Part shown: piece by piece, positions 27,154 to 35,433 of the stretch
Numbering within the stretch: position 1 is the first letter of the stretch
How the letters are laid out: every line of letters starts with the position of its first letter
Assembly (NCBI GenBank): GCA_943846675.1
Contig: OX044357.1
Location: 1,612,001-1,676,000, forward strand
Direction of reading: 5' to 3'
Length of the DNA stretch: 64,000 nt
From: UBA987 sp002292105
Lineage (GTDB): Bacteria; Bacteroidota; Bacteroidia; NS11-12g; UBA9320
The notes under the pieces: model-generated
Seen by the model: only the letters and a program-made list of their open reading frames with translations
The model's database searches: none
Told to the model about the DNA's origin: nothing
Translations under genes and position numbers: made by a program

Positions 27154-27790
27154 ATATATCTTTTTGTTTGTCATTATTTCTTCTTGTAGAGAAGTAGAAG
27201 AACCTACAAGCATTGGATATGATTACTTTCCACTTGCCATAGACAATGAATGGATATACAAAGTCGATTCTATTCATTTTGACGATTTCACGCAGCAAGT
27301 TGACACATATTCCTATTGGAGAAAGGAAGTAATAACCAGCATAGCAGACATTACCAGCGAAACAGATCGATATTATGTCGATGTTTTATTCCGAACCGAT
27401 TCTACAAACTGGCAGTATGTTCAAACCATGTTGGTCTATAAAAACGACATCCGGGCAGTGCGTTCAGTAAACAATCAACCCATTGTTCATCTTTTATTTC
27501 CGGTGAAAGCAAGGGTGTTCTGGGATGGCAATCAACTGAACAATTTGCCAGAAGATCGATTTCGGTATATCGATACACATAAAAGTAAAGCTACGTTGCT
27601 TGACTCATTTGCAAACACCGTGTTTGTTCAGCAAGCATTTGATACGTCCATCATAGAGGATGACATACGCTGGGAATTGTTTGCTGAAAATGTTGGCTTG
27701 GCCGAAAGACAAATTGTTTCAATAGAAAAACAGCAAGGAAAGCGCAAAGGCTTTGATTTGCGTTGGACGTTAAATTCATTTACTAAATAA
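27143..27790 (+). CDS. tandem-array lipoprotein 4
   Basis: This encodes 215 residues, with an ATG start 11 nt inside the end of gene 3. The short leader MNIKYIFLFVIISSC runs into the lipobox Cys, followed by R-E-V-E-E-P. The signature is Y-F-P-L-A-I-D-N-E-W-I-Y-K-V-D-S-I. It resembles lipoprotein 1 in the Y-F-P-L element, in a D-D/A-F-x-x-x-x-D-T stretch directly after the signature, in a late F-W-D-x-N motif and in the T-L-N-S-F-T-K end. The protease gene begins 7 bases after its stop. The leader is shorter than in its three paralogues but still plausible. Confidence 0.73.
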   Translation: MNIKYIFLFVIISSCREVEEPTSIGYDYFPLAIDNEWIYKVDSIHFDDFTQQVDTYSYWRKEVITSIADITSETDRYYVDVLFRTDSTNWQYVQTMLVYKNDIRAVRSVNNQPIVHLLFPVKARVFWDGNQLNNLPEDRFRYIDTHKSKATLLDSFANTVFVQQAFDTSIIEDDIRWELFAENVGLAERQIVSIEKQQGKRKGFDLRWTLNSFTK

Positions 27791-27797
27791 ATATAAG

Positions 27798-29477
27798 GTG
27801 AGGATATTTACAGGAGTACTCTTAGTTGTTATGTCGACTTTGAGCTATGCAGGATCTAAAACTACATACCATTTTTTTGTTCAATTTCATGATAAGGGGC
27901 TTAACTACGTCGAGATAAATAAACCTGATTCCTTTTTGTCTGCAAGGGCGTTAGAACGAAGAAGTCGATTAGACATACCGGTAGATTCCTTTGATTTACC
28001 CGTGACCGAAGCATATATAAACAACATTCGAAAACCCTCCATTCAAGTGCGGTATGTTTCCAAATGGCTTAACGGCGCAGTCATTTCTACTGCTTCTATG
28101 GATACAGCATGGCGTTTAAAGATTAAGTTTTTTGTAGACGATGTGGTGTATTTGGGCAAAAGCATAGAAAAAACGAACAGGTCTGGAAGACAGGAGGAGT
28201 TGGCTCAGAACGATTCGTTTAAGAATCAATATGGAGATGGTTATCGACAGTTAGACATGCTAAAAGGAACCGATTTGCACAAAGCGGGGTTTCTTGGAGA
28301 AAATATGATAATTGCCGTTTTTGACGCAGGTTTTCGCAAAGTGAATGAACTGAGCTTGTTTGCAGAATTGTTTAAAAATGAGCAAGTTATCTACACAAAA
28401 GACCTGGTTGACCTAGAAAGGAATGTGTACGACGATGACGATCACGGACTGCATGTATTTGGCTGTATGGCAGCCAACAAACCTTCTAAGATGATAGGAG
28501 CGGCACCTGCTGCAGAGTACGTATTGATTCGCACAGAGTCTAATACATATGAAACTTGGTTGGAGGAACTGAATTGGGTGCGCGCCGCTGAAATTGCAGA
28601 TTCAATGGGCGTTGACGTGATTAATTCATCTTTGGGTTACAACCATTTCGATGAAAAACGCTTAAATCATTCTCATGCGGATTTAGATGGTAAAACAACA
28701 TACATCAGTCGAGGAGCAGCCATTGCAGCCACACGTGGTATGCTTGTGGTCAATTCTGCGGGTAACGATGGGAACAAAAGTTGGGGGAAGCTGGACTTTC
28801 CTGCTGATGTCGAAGACATACTTGTCGTAGGAGCGGTGGATCATAGTTTAGATGCACCAGCTTTTAGCTCGCCAGGCCCAACATCAGATTTCAGAATTAA
28901 ACCGGATGTTGCTGCTTTGGGCAAGCAAACCTTCGTTGCAACGACGTATGGTATTGGTACTGGATACGGAACGTCGTATTCTTCTCCGATTATCGCAGGC
29001 TTGGCTGCGTCCTTGTGGGGTGCCAATACGACACTTACACCGCTGGAAGTCAAGGAGATAATAAAGCGTAGTGGCCATTTGTTCTATAACCCAGACAACG
29101 TCATTGGCTATGGTGTACCAGATTTTGATTTGGCTTTAAAAATGACTGGGAAACATCCCTCATTTGATTATGCAACAAGGCAGCTTATAAGCTTCAGTAA
29201 AACATCATATGCGCATGAAGAATCGGTAAGTATCTATGCGCCTAGCCATACGAAAGGGTATTGTGCTGTCAAGCAGCAAAGACGATTCCTGTTTTTCAAA
29301 TACTATAAAACACGGTCCACATCCGAGTGTTCAATAGGCAGTAAAGGTTTTGGAAGAATGCATGTGTTGCTGTATAACATTCCAAATGGTAAAAAAGTAA
29401 CGCTATCTTTTTATGCCGAAAACGAAGAAGGGGAGAAGACGATAATTCAAGAGATGCAGGGCAAATTGAGTGATTAG
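27798..29477 (+). CDS. secreted S8 (subtilisin-family) serine protease without T9SS tail
   Basis: This encodes 559 residues with a GTG start 7 bases after lipoprotein 4. Signal peptide about 1-18 (cleavage near SYA-GS). An N-terminal region (about 22-120) resembles the Bacteroidota S8 prodomain, with a L-S-A-R-A-L-E-R-R motif and a S-K-W-L-N-G motif. The catalytic residues are Asp176 (V-F-D-A-G-F), His216 (D-D-H-G-L-H), Asn323 (N-S-A-G-N-D-G) and Ser393 (Y-G-T-S-Y-S-S-P). HGT, the usual form after the His, is HGL here. Relatives usually end in a T9SS type A sorting domain; this protein instead has about 110 residues of another domain with three Cys and no sorting signature. It is therefore probably periplasmic or carried by another route. 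Its stop overlaps the convergent gene's stop. Confidence 0.88.
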   Translation: MRIFTGVLLVVMSTLSYAGSKTTYHFFVQFHDKGLNYVEINKPDSFLSARALERRSRLDIPVDSFDLPVTEAYINNIRKPSIQVRYVSKWLNGAVISTASMDTAWRLKIKFFVDDVVYLGKSIEKTNRSGRQEELAQNDSFKNQYGDGYRQLDMLKGTDLHKAGFLGENMIIAVFDAGFRKVNELSLFAELFKNEQVIYTKDLVDLERNVYDDDDHGLHVFGCMAANKPSKMIGAAPAAEYVLIRTESNTYETWLEELNWVRAAEIADSMGVDVINSSLGYNHFDEKRLNHSHADLDGKTTYISRGAAIAATRGMLVVNSAGNDGNKSWGKLDFPADVEDILVVGAVDHSLDAPAFSSPGPTSDFRIKPDVAALGKQTFVATTYGIGTGYGTSYSSPIIAGLAASLWGANTTLTPLEVKEIIKRSGHLFYNPDNVIGYGVPDFDLALKMTGKHPSFDYATRQLISFSKTSYAHEESVSIYAPSHTKGYCAVKQQRRFLFFKYYKTRSTSECSIGSKGFGRMHVLLYNIPNGKKVTLSFYAENEEGEKTIIQEMQGKLSD

Positions 29478-32400
29478 TTCTTAATCACTTTTTGCCAGAT
29501 AAATTCGTTGTCAATTTCGATTTTAAACCAATAAAAACCAGAAACAAGGTGGGTTACGTCAACCTCAACTGACTTGCTGTATTTTACGTCTATGGACTCA
29601 ATCATTTTGCCGCTTGCACCAAACACTTCAACCGATTGAATCGAATTGTTTTGGGAAGAAATGAATAGGTAATCATCCGTAGGATTTGGGTATAGTTGTA
29701 TGCCATACGATTGAATCATAGGTGCTGAGCTATGATAATCAACTACAAATGAGCCTTTTATGGTGTCATTGGACTTTACTTGATCAATACCTAGTCTGCT
29801 AATCAAATACATGTCGTAAGTTCCAGGAGTTGTAGGTTCAAAAGTGCTGTCGAATCCAACAATTTCAGAACCAGCTGAATCAAGTGAAATATTTCTATTT
29901 GAATTGTACAGCTGTGTGTTATTCAACATAATAACAAACGAGACACCAAATTCATTTGGTTGAGCGCTGTCTCCTAAGTTTTGGAATTGTCCTTTTGGTG
30001 CATAGGTTCTATTCGCAAAAACAAGGGAATCTATTTCTGGATATACAAAGGCCACGGGGGCAATGTCGTTTTGTAGAGAAACAAAGAAATCGCGCTCTAA
30101 TTCATTGTCTGAAACAATTTCATCATCCACGTTTTGAATCGTTACCTTCATCTTTATTTTGCCGGTAATCAAAGGCACAAAAGGCAAAGGTTTAATCTCG
30201 ATAGATGTTTCAGATTGTAAGACAGTTATAGAGTCAGAAATGCGATACACTTCAGAACCATTGTTATCAAACGTTACGGTGTAATAAACAGGGTTGCTAA
30301 TATCATTTAAGCCCGAGTTAACAATACTAAATGAAGGGAATACCGTATCAATATTCAGTTGATACACTTGATTAAGCGTAGGTGCGTTAATATCCCCCAA
30401 GGAAATCGAATTTTTTGCTGATGCATTAAAGTTTGTCTTTAATGTATCATTGCTTGCTTCACCGTCTGTTGGAAGTTTAATAAAACATACCGCGTTATAC
30501 GCATCCTTGATGTTAAAGAATACAAACTCCGGGAATCTTACGTCGGTACGATTATCGATGGCCAGCGTGCTTCCTAAAGTAGTTGAATCATAATATACCT
30601 CAGCTCCTGTAGAATTAACTATGCGATAAAACAATTGAGCAGTGGCAGGAACAATGGTGTTGCCCGTATTTACAACAGATACTTTAGGACTTATCGTATC
30701 ACCCCTTAAGTATAAAGAATCCTTAACAGGGTCCTTTATGGCTACCAATGCAAGGTCCGTCTTTGTTTTAATAAAGAACTGCGTAGAAATCCGATCATTT
30801 GTCGTGTCTTGATCACCAGCAATCCAAGTCTTCGCATCAAATGTTAAAGTCTGCGCGTTGTTTGGGACTTTAAAGTCTTTAAACAGTGCTTGTATTGTGC
30901 TGAACTTAGGAAGAGGTCGTATAACCGTATCCCGATAAATCACCGAACCAGATTCATCAGTTATTGCGCACGTGACAACAGTGGAGTCTTGGTCACCCAA
31001 TCCAAAATTTCGGTAATTTAGATAAGGCCGGAAGACTTGATTTCTTTCGTAAATAGAACTGTCTCTTGGGCGTATCACAGAAACAATCCCTAAGTCGTTG
31101 CTTCTAACAACTTCGACCGTGACGCGAGCAGTGTCATTGACAGGAAAACTATCAATGGTGTTCCAGCAGAAGACTTCAAATATTACGTCACCAGCAAAAG
31201 GTATAGTAACAGAATCGAAGGCAAGGATTTGACTTCCTCCGCCTAGCAGGCTGATTGTTTGGGTTTGCTCTTTGGCTATGTTGGTGTCTTGCCGAATTCT
31301 TGAGGTAACGCGTATATTAGATTGATCTCTCGATCCAAAGTTTACCATCCGTACCGTAGGACTGACTTTATCTTTGTTTAGCTCATAGCGTGTGCCTGCA
31401 ACGGGTTCAAAGAAACTCTCCACCTGTATATCGTAATTTACATAAATGCTGAAATCGATGGCTAGGCTGTCGTTTTCAACCGCAAGATCTCCCGACAACT
31501 TGGTGTACACCAGCATACGCAAATCGCCATAATTTCCTAAAGAAAATGGTTTGTCAAATGTAATTTCTATACTATCCTCAGCGTCGAGTGTGATAATCTT
31601 AATGCTCTTGTATATCACATTATTGAACTGGTCAAGAACTTCGCAAACAACATCAAACGGATTGTTTTGATCTCTTACGCCATAATTATACACGATGGCT
31701 TTTGGCCTTACGCTATCACCAATGCTGAATTCAAACGTATCTAAATCTGATGGATAAGTAATGCCTAGTACTGCTACGTCATGTGCAATTTGGATTCTAG
31801 GCTGAATATCAAAATTAAAGTCAAATCCCGGTGAAAAAGACGTCCAGTTTGTGTCTCTTGCAGGTGCAGCAAAATAAAACACCCCAGGCCTAACGGGGGT
31901 TTCAGCTTCATAGTTGAAAGCAATATTCTGTGTGCCTAGCTGACGAATTCCCACAAAATAACCGTCTCGAACTTGCACTTTAGGTAAGACAGGTTGGATA
32001 TATTGACCTCCATTACTCAATAATGTATCTGACGTGTATATTTCCTTTCCAGGTCCACCATTGGAATCTTCTTGCCATATACCAAGCATAAACGGTTGGC
32101 CAGACGACGAGAAACCAATCTTAATCTGATTAATGTAGTTACTATCGGTATAGTATTTTGCAATAAAATCACCAGAACTTCCATTAAACCCAATGCCAAA
32201 CGCGGCATTTGTAACGAAGGGATTGTTATGGCTTAGTACGTTGTGTGAAATCTTTCTTACAAAAACGGTGGTGTCATCTAAGTTATACGGATCGCCAACA
32301 CTGCGTACGGTTAAAGTATCAACGCCTTTGTTCTTAGGTTTGTAAGTATGTGAAAACAGCATTTTGTCACTGAAGGTAGCCAATGTATCTACATATACGG

Positions 32401-33244
32401 TATCCCTGAAAGTATTGGCGCCTGTTACGGCTATTTCAAATGGATGGTTGTAGAGTGCTTTTTTACCTGTATTGCGCACCGTAAATTTAATCGTATCAAT
32501 TGGCGCCATCAAAAGCGCAAGCTCGCCTAAAGCGTATACATTGTTTACCGCAGCATTGGCATCATACCTTGGATAATGTATCCGTATAGATGGTTTACGT
32601 ACTTGTGTAAATACAGTCGTATCAGGTGCTTGATTGATACCGAAGATGTATTTGGTTTCATCATTGGAAACAAATCCGGTGACGCTGAAGTTGTTTTCAT
32701 ACGCCCACAATGGAATTAGACCTACTGGTTGTGCCGCATTTTGATAAAACTCTACAAATATTTTGAGGTGACTTCCCTGTGTCGTATCAAAAACGAATAA
32801 AGAGTCAAAGACAAACGGCTTGTAACCCGTTGTTGCGTCTACTATGGACTGTATCGACCCGTCGAATACCTTTTTTACGCCGGACTTACTGGTTTCTGTC
32901 GACCAACTTTGAATGTTACCTGCACCAAAGTCTGCAGAGTCCGACATCCCGATAAACATTTTGAAATTCGGTGATCCTGCATACACAGAGGTATTGGTCT
33001 TAAAAAATTCTATCATTCGGATAGAATCACCATGGGCCAAATCTCCTAGTGTTGATGCTGGGTAAATATACGCGTGTCTGCTAAAGGCGTTGGCACTATC
33101 CGTTCTGCAAACCATTGGGCCGTATGTATTACTGGTAAAAGTCACCGGGCCAATCGTCGTGTACTGAGCGGTAGATTCTTGCCACGTCAGTAGAAGGGTT
33201 GACAGGATGAAAATATTACGGATACTACGGTAAATCAGGATCAT
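29474..33244 (-). CDS. large CARDB-like repeat protein with T9SS type A sorting domain
   Basis: This encodes 1256 residues. The signal peptide is about residues 1-27 (cleavage after STAQ). A first beta domain (about 30-230) is followed by a second region and then about six Ig-like repeats of roughly 110 residues. The repeats start with a small-hydrophobic D-x-A/G-V/I strand, then P-x-x-x-S/T-x-Y/F, then V-x-N-x-G-x-x-D; this is the CARDB pattern of adhesin-like proteins. The last about 80 residues are a T9SS type A tail with Q-L-Y-P-N-P-T-D-D-Y-L and a final W-Q-K-V-I-K-N. It should be exported and anchored at, or released from, the cell surface. Ligand unknown. It is transcribed alone and toward the protease gene, with stop codons overlapping. 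Confidence 0.85.
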   Translation of the reverse strand: MILIYRSIRNIFILSTLLLTWQESTAQYTTIGPVTFTSNTYGPMVCRTDSANAFSRHAYIYPASTLGDLAHGDSIRMIEFFKTNTSVYAGSPNFKMFIGMSDSADFGAGNIQSWSTETSKSGVKKVFDGSIQSIVDATTGYKPFVFDSLFVFDTTQGSHLKIFVEFYQNAAQPVGLIPLWAYENNFSVTGFVSNDETKYIFGINQAPDTTVFTQVRKPSIRIHYPRYDANAAVNNVYALGELALLMAPIDTIKFTVRNTGKKALYNHPFEIAVTGANTFRDTVYVDTLATFSDKMLFSHTYKPKNKGVDTLTVRSVGDPYNLDDTTVFVRKISHNVLSHNNPFVTNAAFGIGFNGSSGDFIAKYYTDSNYINQIKIGFSSSGQPFMLGIWQEDSNGGPGKEIYTSDTLLSNGGQYIQPVLPKVQVRDGYFVGIRQLGTQNIAFNYEAETPVRPGVFYFAAPARDTNWTSFSPGFDFNFDIQPRIQIAHDVAVLGITYPSDLDTFEFSIGDSVRPKAIVYNYGVRDQNNPFDVVCEVLDQFNNVIYKSIKIITLDAEDSIEITFDKPFSLGNYGDLRMLVYTKLSGDLAVENDSLAIDFSIYVNYDIQVESFFEPVAGTRYELNKDKVSPTVRMVNFGSRDQSNIRVTSRIRQDTNIAKEQTQTISLLGGGSQILAFDSVTIPFAGDVIFEVFCWNTIDSFPVNDTARVTVEVVRSNDLGIVSVIRPRDSSIYERNQVFRPYLNYRNFGLGDQDSTVVTCAITDESGSVIYRDTVIRPLPKFSTIQALFKDFKVPNNAQTLTFDAKTWIAGDQDTTNDRISTQFFIKTKTDLALVAIKDPVKDSLYLRGDTISPKVSVVNTGNTIVPATAQLFYRIVNSTGAEVYYDSTTLGSTLAIDNRTDVRFPEFVFFNIKDAYNAVCFIKLPTDGEASNDTLKTNFNASAKNSISLGDINAPTLNQVYQLNIDTVFPSFSIVNSGLNDISNPVYYTVTFDNNGSEVYRISDSITVLQSETSIEIKPLPFVPLITGKIKMKVTIQNVDDEIVSDNELERDFFVSLQNDIAPVAFVYPEIDSLVFANRTYAPKGQFQNLGDSAQPNEFGVSFVIMLNNTQLYNSNRNISLDSAGSEIVGFDSTFEPTTPGTYDMYLISRLGIDQVKSNDTIKGSFVVDYHSSAPMIQSYGIQLYPNPTDDYLFISSQNNSIQSVEVFGASGKMIESIDVKYSKSVEVDVTHLVSGFYWFKIEIDNEFIWQKVIKN

Positions 33245-33347
33245 TAAATCAAAAATAACCTAAAATTAAACGCTAAATGACTGCTCGCCAAATAATGATT
33301 TTGTTTTTACTATCCATATGTCATGAGAAACAAGTATCCTTGAATCT

Positions 33348-35387
33348 ATGACGAATCATTTGCGTTCAGATAATGGAAATGCCAACGACTTGGTCAACGA
33401 AACAAGTCCATATTTACTTCAACACGCCTATAACCCAGTACAATGGAAACCATGGAATGACGATACCTTATTGCTGGCCAAAGAGGCTAATAAACCAATC
33501 TTAGTTTCTATTGGCTATTCCGCTTGTCACTGGTGTCATGTAATGGAGCATGAAAGTTTTGAAGATGACGATGTGGCCAAGATAATGAACGCACATTTTA
33601 TCTGCATTAAAGTGGATAGGGAAGAACGACCTGATGTTGACCAATTGTATATGAATGCAGCTCAACTTATTACAGGTGGTGGTTGGCCGTTAAATTGCTT
33701 TGCGTTTCCCGATGGGAGGCCGTTTTATGCTGGCACGTATTATCAAAAAGACAAATGGTTACAATTGTTAGAGACTATACAGAGAGAATGGGAGGAAAAC
33801 CGTGATAAGCTGAAAGATTATGCCGATAAGTTGTTACAAGGAATCAAATCTAGCTCCACAATAGAACGTGTGGATGGTTTCGTTAGTAACAAGGAAGCTG
33901 TCATGGAATTGGTTGATCAGTCTGTCAGCAATTGGGCCAAAACATTTGACCATATAGAAGGCGGGACCAACAGGGCACCCAAATTCCCGCTGCCCAACAA
34001 CTATCAATTTCTGCGGGAGTATGCGGTGATGAGAAACAATAAACCCTTAGAGCGTTATGTTGACCTTACCCTAACCAAAATGGCTCGTGGTGGTATTTAC
34101 GATCAAATTGGAGGCGGTTTTGCAAGATATGCCGTCGACAACAAATGGAAGGTGCCACATTTTGAAAAAATGCTATACGACAATGGGCAGCTACTTGAAC
34201 TCTACGCTGACTCTTACCGGAATTCAAACAATGCCGAGTACCTGCAAGTCATTCATCAAACAATAACATTCCTTACAACCGAACTTTTAGGACCAGATGG
34301 TTTGTTTTATTCTGCATATGACGCTGATAGCGATGGGGTTGAAGGAAAATATTATGTCTGGACAATAGACGAGATAAACAATCTGTTTCCCATCGACGCT
34401 GAAATGGTCAAGTCTTACTTTGGATTGAATGAACGTGGCTATTGGGAAGGAAACATATTCATATTATGCAGAACGTCTAACCGTGAAATTGAAGAAGCTT
34501 TTGACTTAAATGCAGGTGAATTAGAAACCAAAGTGAATGCAGCCATCAACGTGCTATTAGACGAAAGAAGCAAGCGCATCAAACCAGGGTTAGACGACAA
34601 ATGCTTAACCAATTGGAATGCATTAACGGTGAGTGGATTGTGTGCCGCATATCGTGCGACAAGTAAGGATGCGTATCGACAACAAGCACGCGACACAATG
34701 GCTTCGATATTGCAACATCAGCTGCAAGAAAACGGCAGCTTGTTGCACAGTTACAAAAATGGGAAGTCTACCATCAACGGATTTTTAGAAGATTATGCTG
34801 CTGTTGTTAAGGCCTTATTAGACCTTTATTCTGTCTCCCATAATGTAGATTATGCCCTGCAAGCAAAGCAACTCGCTGATTACACGCTCAATCACTTTTA
34901 CAATGACGGCGCAATGATGTTTCAATTCACAGAGCACAAAGCGAATGACCTTGTGGCTAAGCAAACTGATTACTTTGATAACGTCATTCCGTCTTCAAAC
35001 AGCATCATGTGTAGAAACTTGCTCACTTTAAGTCAGCTTTTTCTCGATGTGAGGTACAGAAGTATCTCTTTAGAGATGTTAGACCTTATTGCCCCTCGGG
35101 TGTCTCAGTACGGCTCGGGCTTTAGTAATTGGATGTTGGCCATTCTAGATGCTTTTGGTGATGCGAAAGAAGTTGTTGTCGTAGGAGATGATGCTGTGTC
35201 ATTTGCCAACGCTATAGATCAAAAAAGAAAATCCAATTGGCTTTTAGTAGCCAGTGTTAGGGGAGAAGGTCTACCTGTTGTGGAAGGCAGATGGCAAGAA
35301 GGGAAAACACTCATTTATGTTTGTGAGAACAATGCCTGTCTTGAACCAGTTGAGTCGGTTGAGGCGGCCTTAAAGTTACTTGCATAA
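33348..35387 (+). CDS. thioredoxin-domain protein of the YyaL/DUF255 (SSP411) family
   Basis: This encodes 679 residues, the usual length. The N-terminal thioredoxin-like domain (about 1-165) has the family start N-E-T-S-P-Y-L-L-Q-H-A and the redox motif S-A-C-H-W-C-H-V-M-E. An (alpha/alpha)6 glycosidase-like domain makes up the rest; P-H-F-E-K-M-L-Y-D-N and D-A-D-S-D-G-V-E-G are family motifs. The protein has no signal peptide, so it is cytoplasmic. Its substrate is unknown in bacteria; members have been linked loosely to sugar or redox metabolism. It is transcribed alone, ending at a hairpin shared with the convergent peptidase gene. Confidence 0.92.
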   Translation: MTNHLRSDNGNANDLVNETSPYLLQHAYNPVQWKPWNDDTLLLAKEANKPILVSIGYSACHWCHVMEHESFEDDDVAKIMNAHFICIKVDREERPDVDQLYMNAAQLITGGGWPLNCFAFPDGRPFYAGTYYQKDKWLQLLETIQREWEENRDKLKDYADKLLQGIKSSSTIERVDGFVSNKEAVMELVDQSVSNWAKTFDHIEGGTNRAPKFPLPNNYQFLREYAVMRNNKPLERYVDLTLTKMARGGIYDQIGGGFARYAVDNKWKVPHFEKMLYDNGQLLELYADSYRNSNNAEYLQVIHQTITFLTTELLGPDGLFYSAYDADSDGVEGKYYVWTIDEINNLFPIDAEMVKSYFGLNERGYWEGNIFILCRTSNREIEEAFDLNAGELETKVNAAINVLLDERSKRIKPGLDDKCLTNWNALTVSGLCAAYRATSKDAYRQQARDTMASILQHQLQENGSLLHSYKNGKSTINGFLEDYAAVVKALLDLYSVSHNVDYALQAKQLADYTLNHFYNDGAMMFQFTEHKANDLVAKQTDYFDNVIPSSNSIMCRNLLTLSQLFLDVRYRSISLEMLDLIAPRVSQYGSGFSNWMLAILDAFGDAKEVVVVGDDAVSFANAIDQKRKSNWLLVASVRGEGLPVVEGRWQEGKTLIYVCENNACLEPVESVEAALKLLA

Positions 35388-35412
35388 AAAAAGCGCTCAT
35401 TGCTGAGCGCTT
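35386..35412 (-). terminator. rho-independent terminator after the DPP7-like gene
   Basis: A perfect 9-bp stem, AAGCGCTCA (35391-35399) with TGAGCGCTT (35404-35412) and a 4-base loop, is followed on the minus strand by seven Ts. It sits about 20 bases past the peptidase stop. On the plus strand it follows the YyaL-like stop at once but has a poorer T tract, so it may work both ways less efficiently. Confidence 0.88.
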
Positions 35413-35433
35413 TGAATATTGTTTATTAGCATG

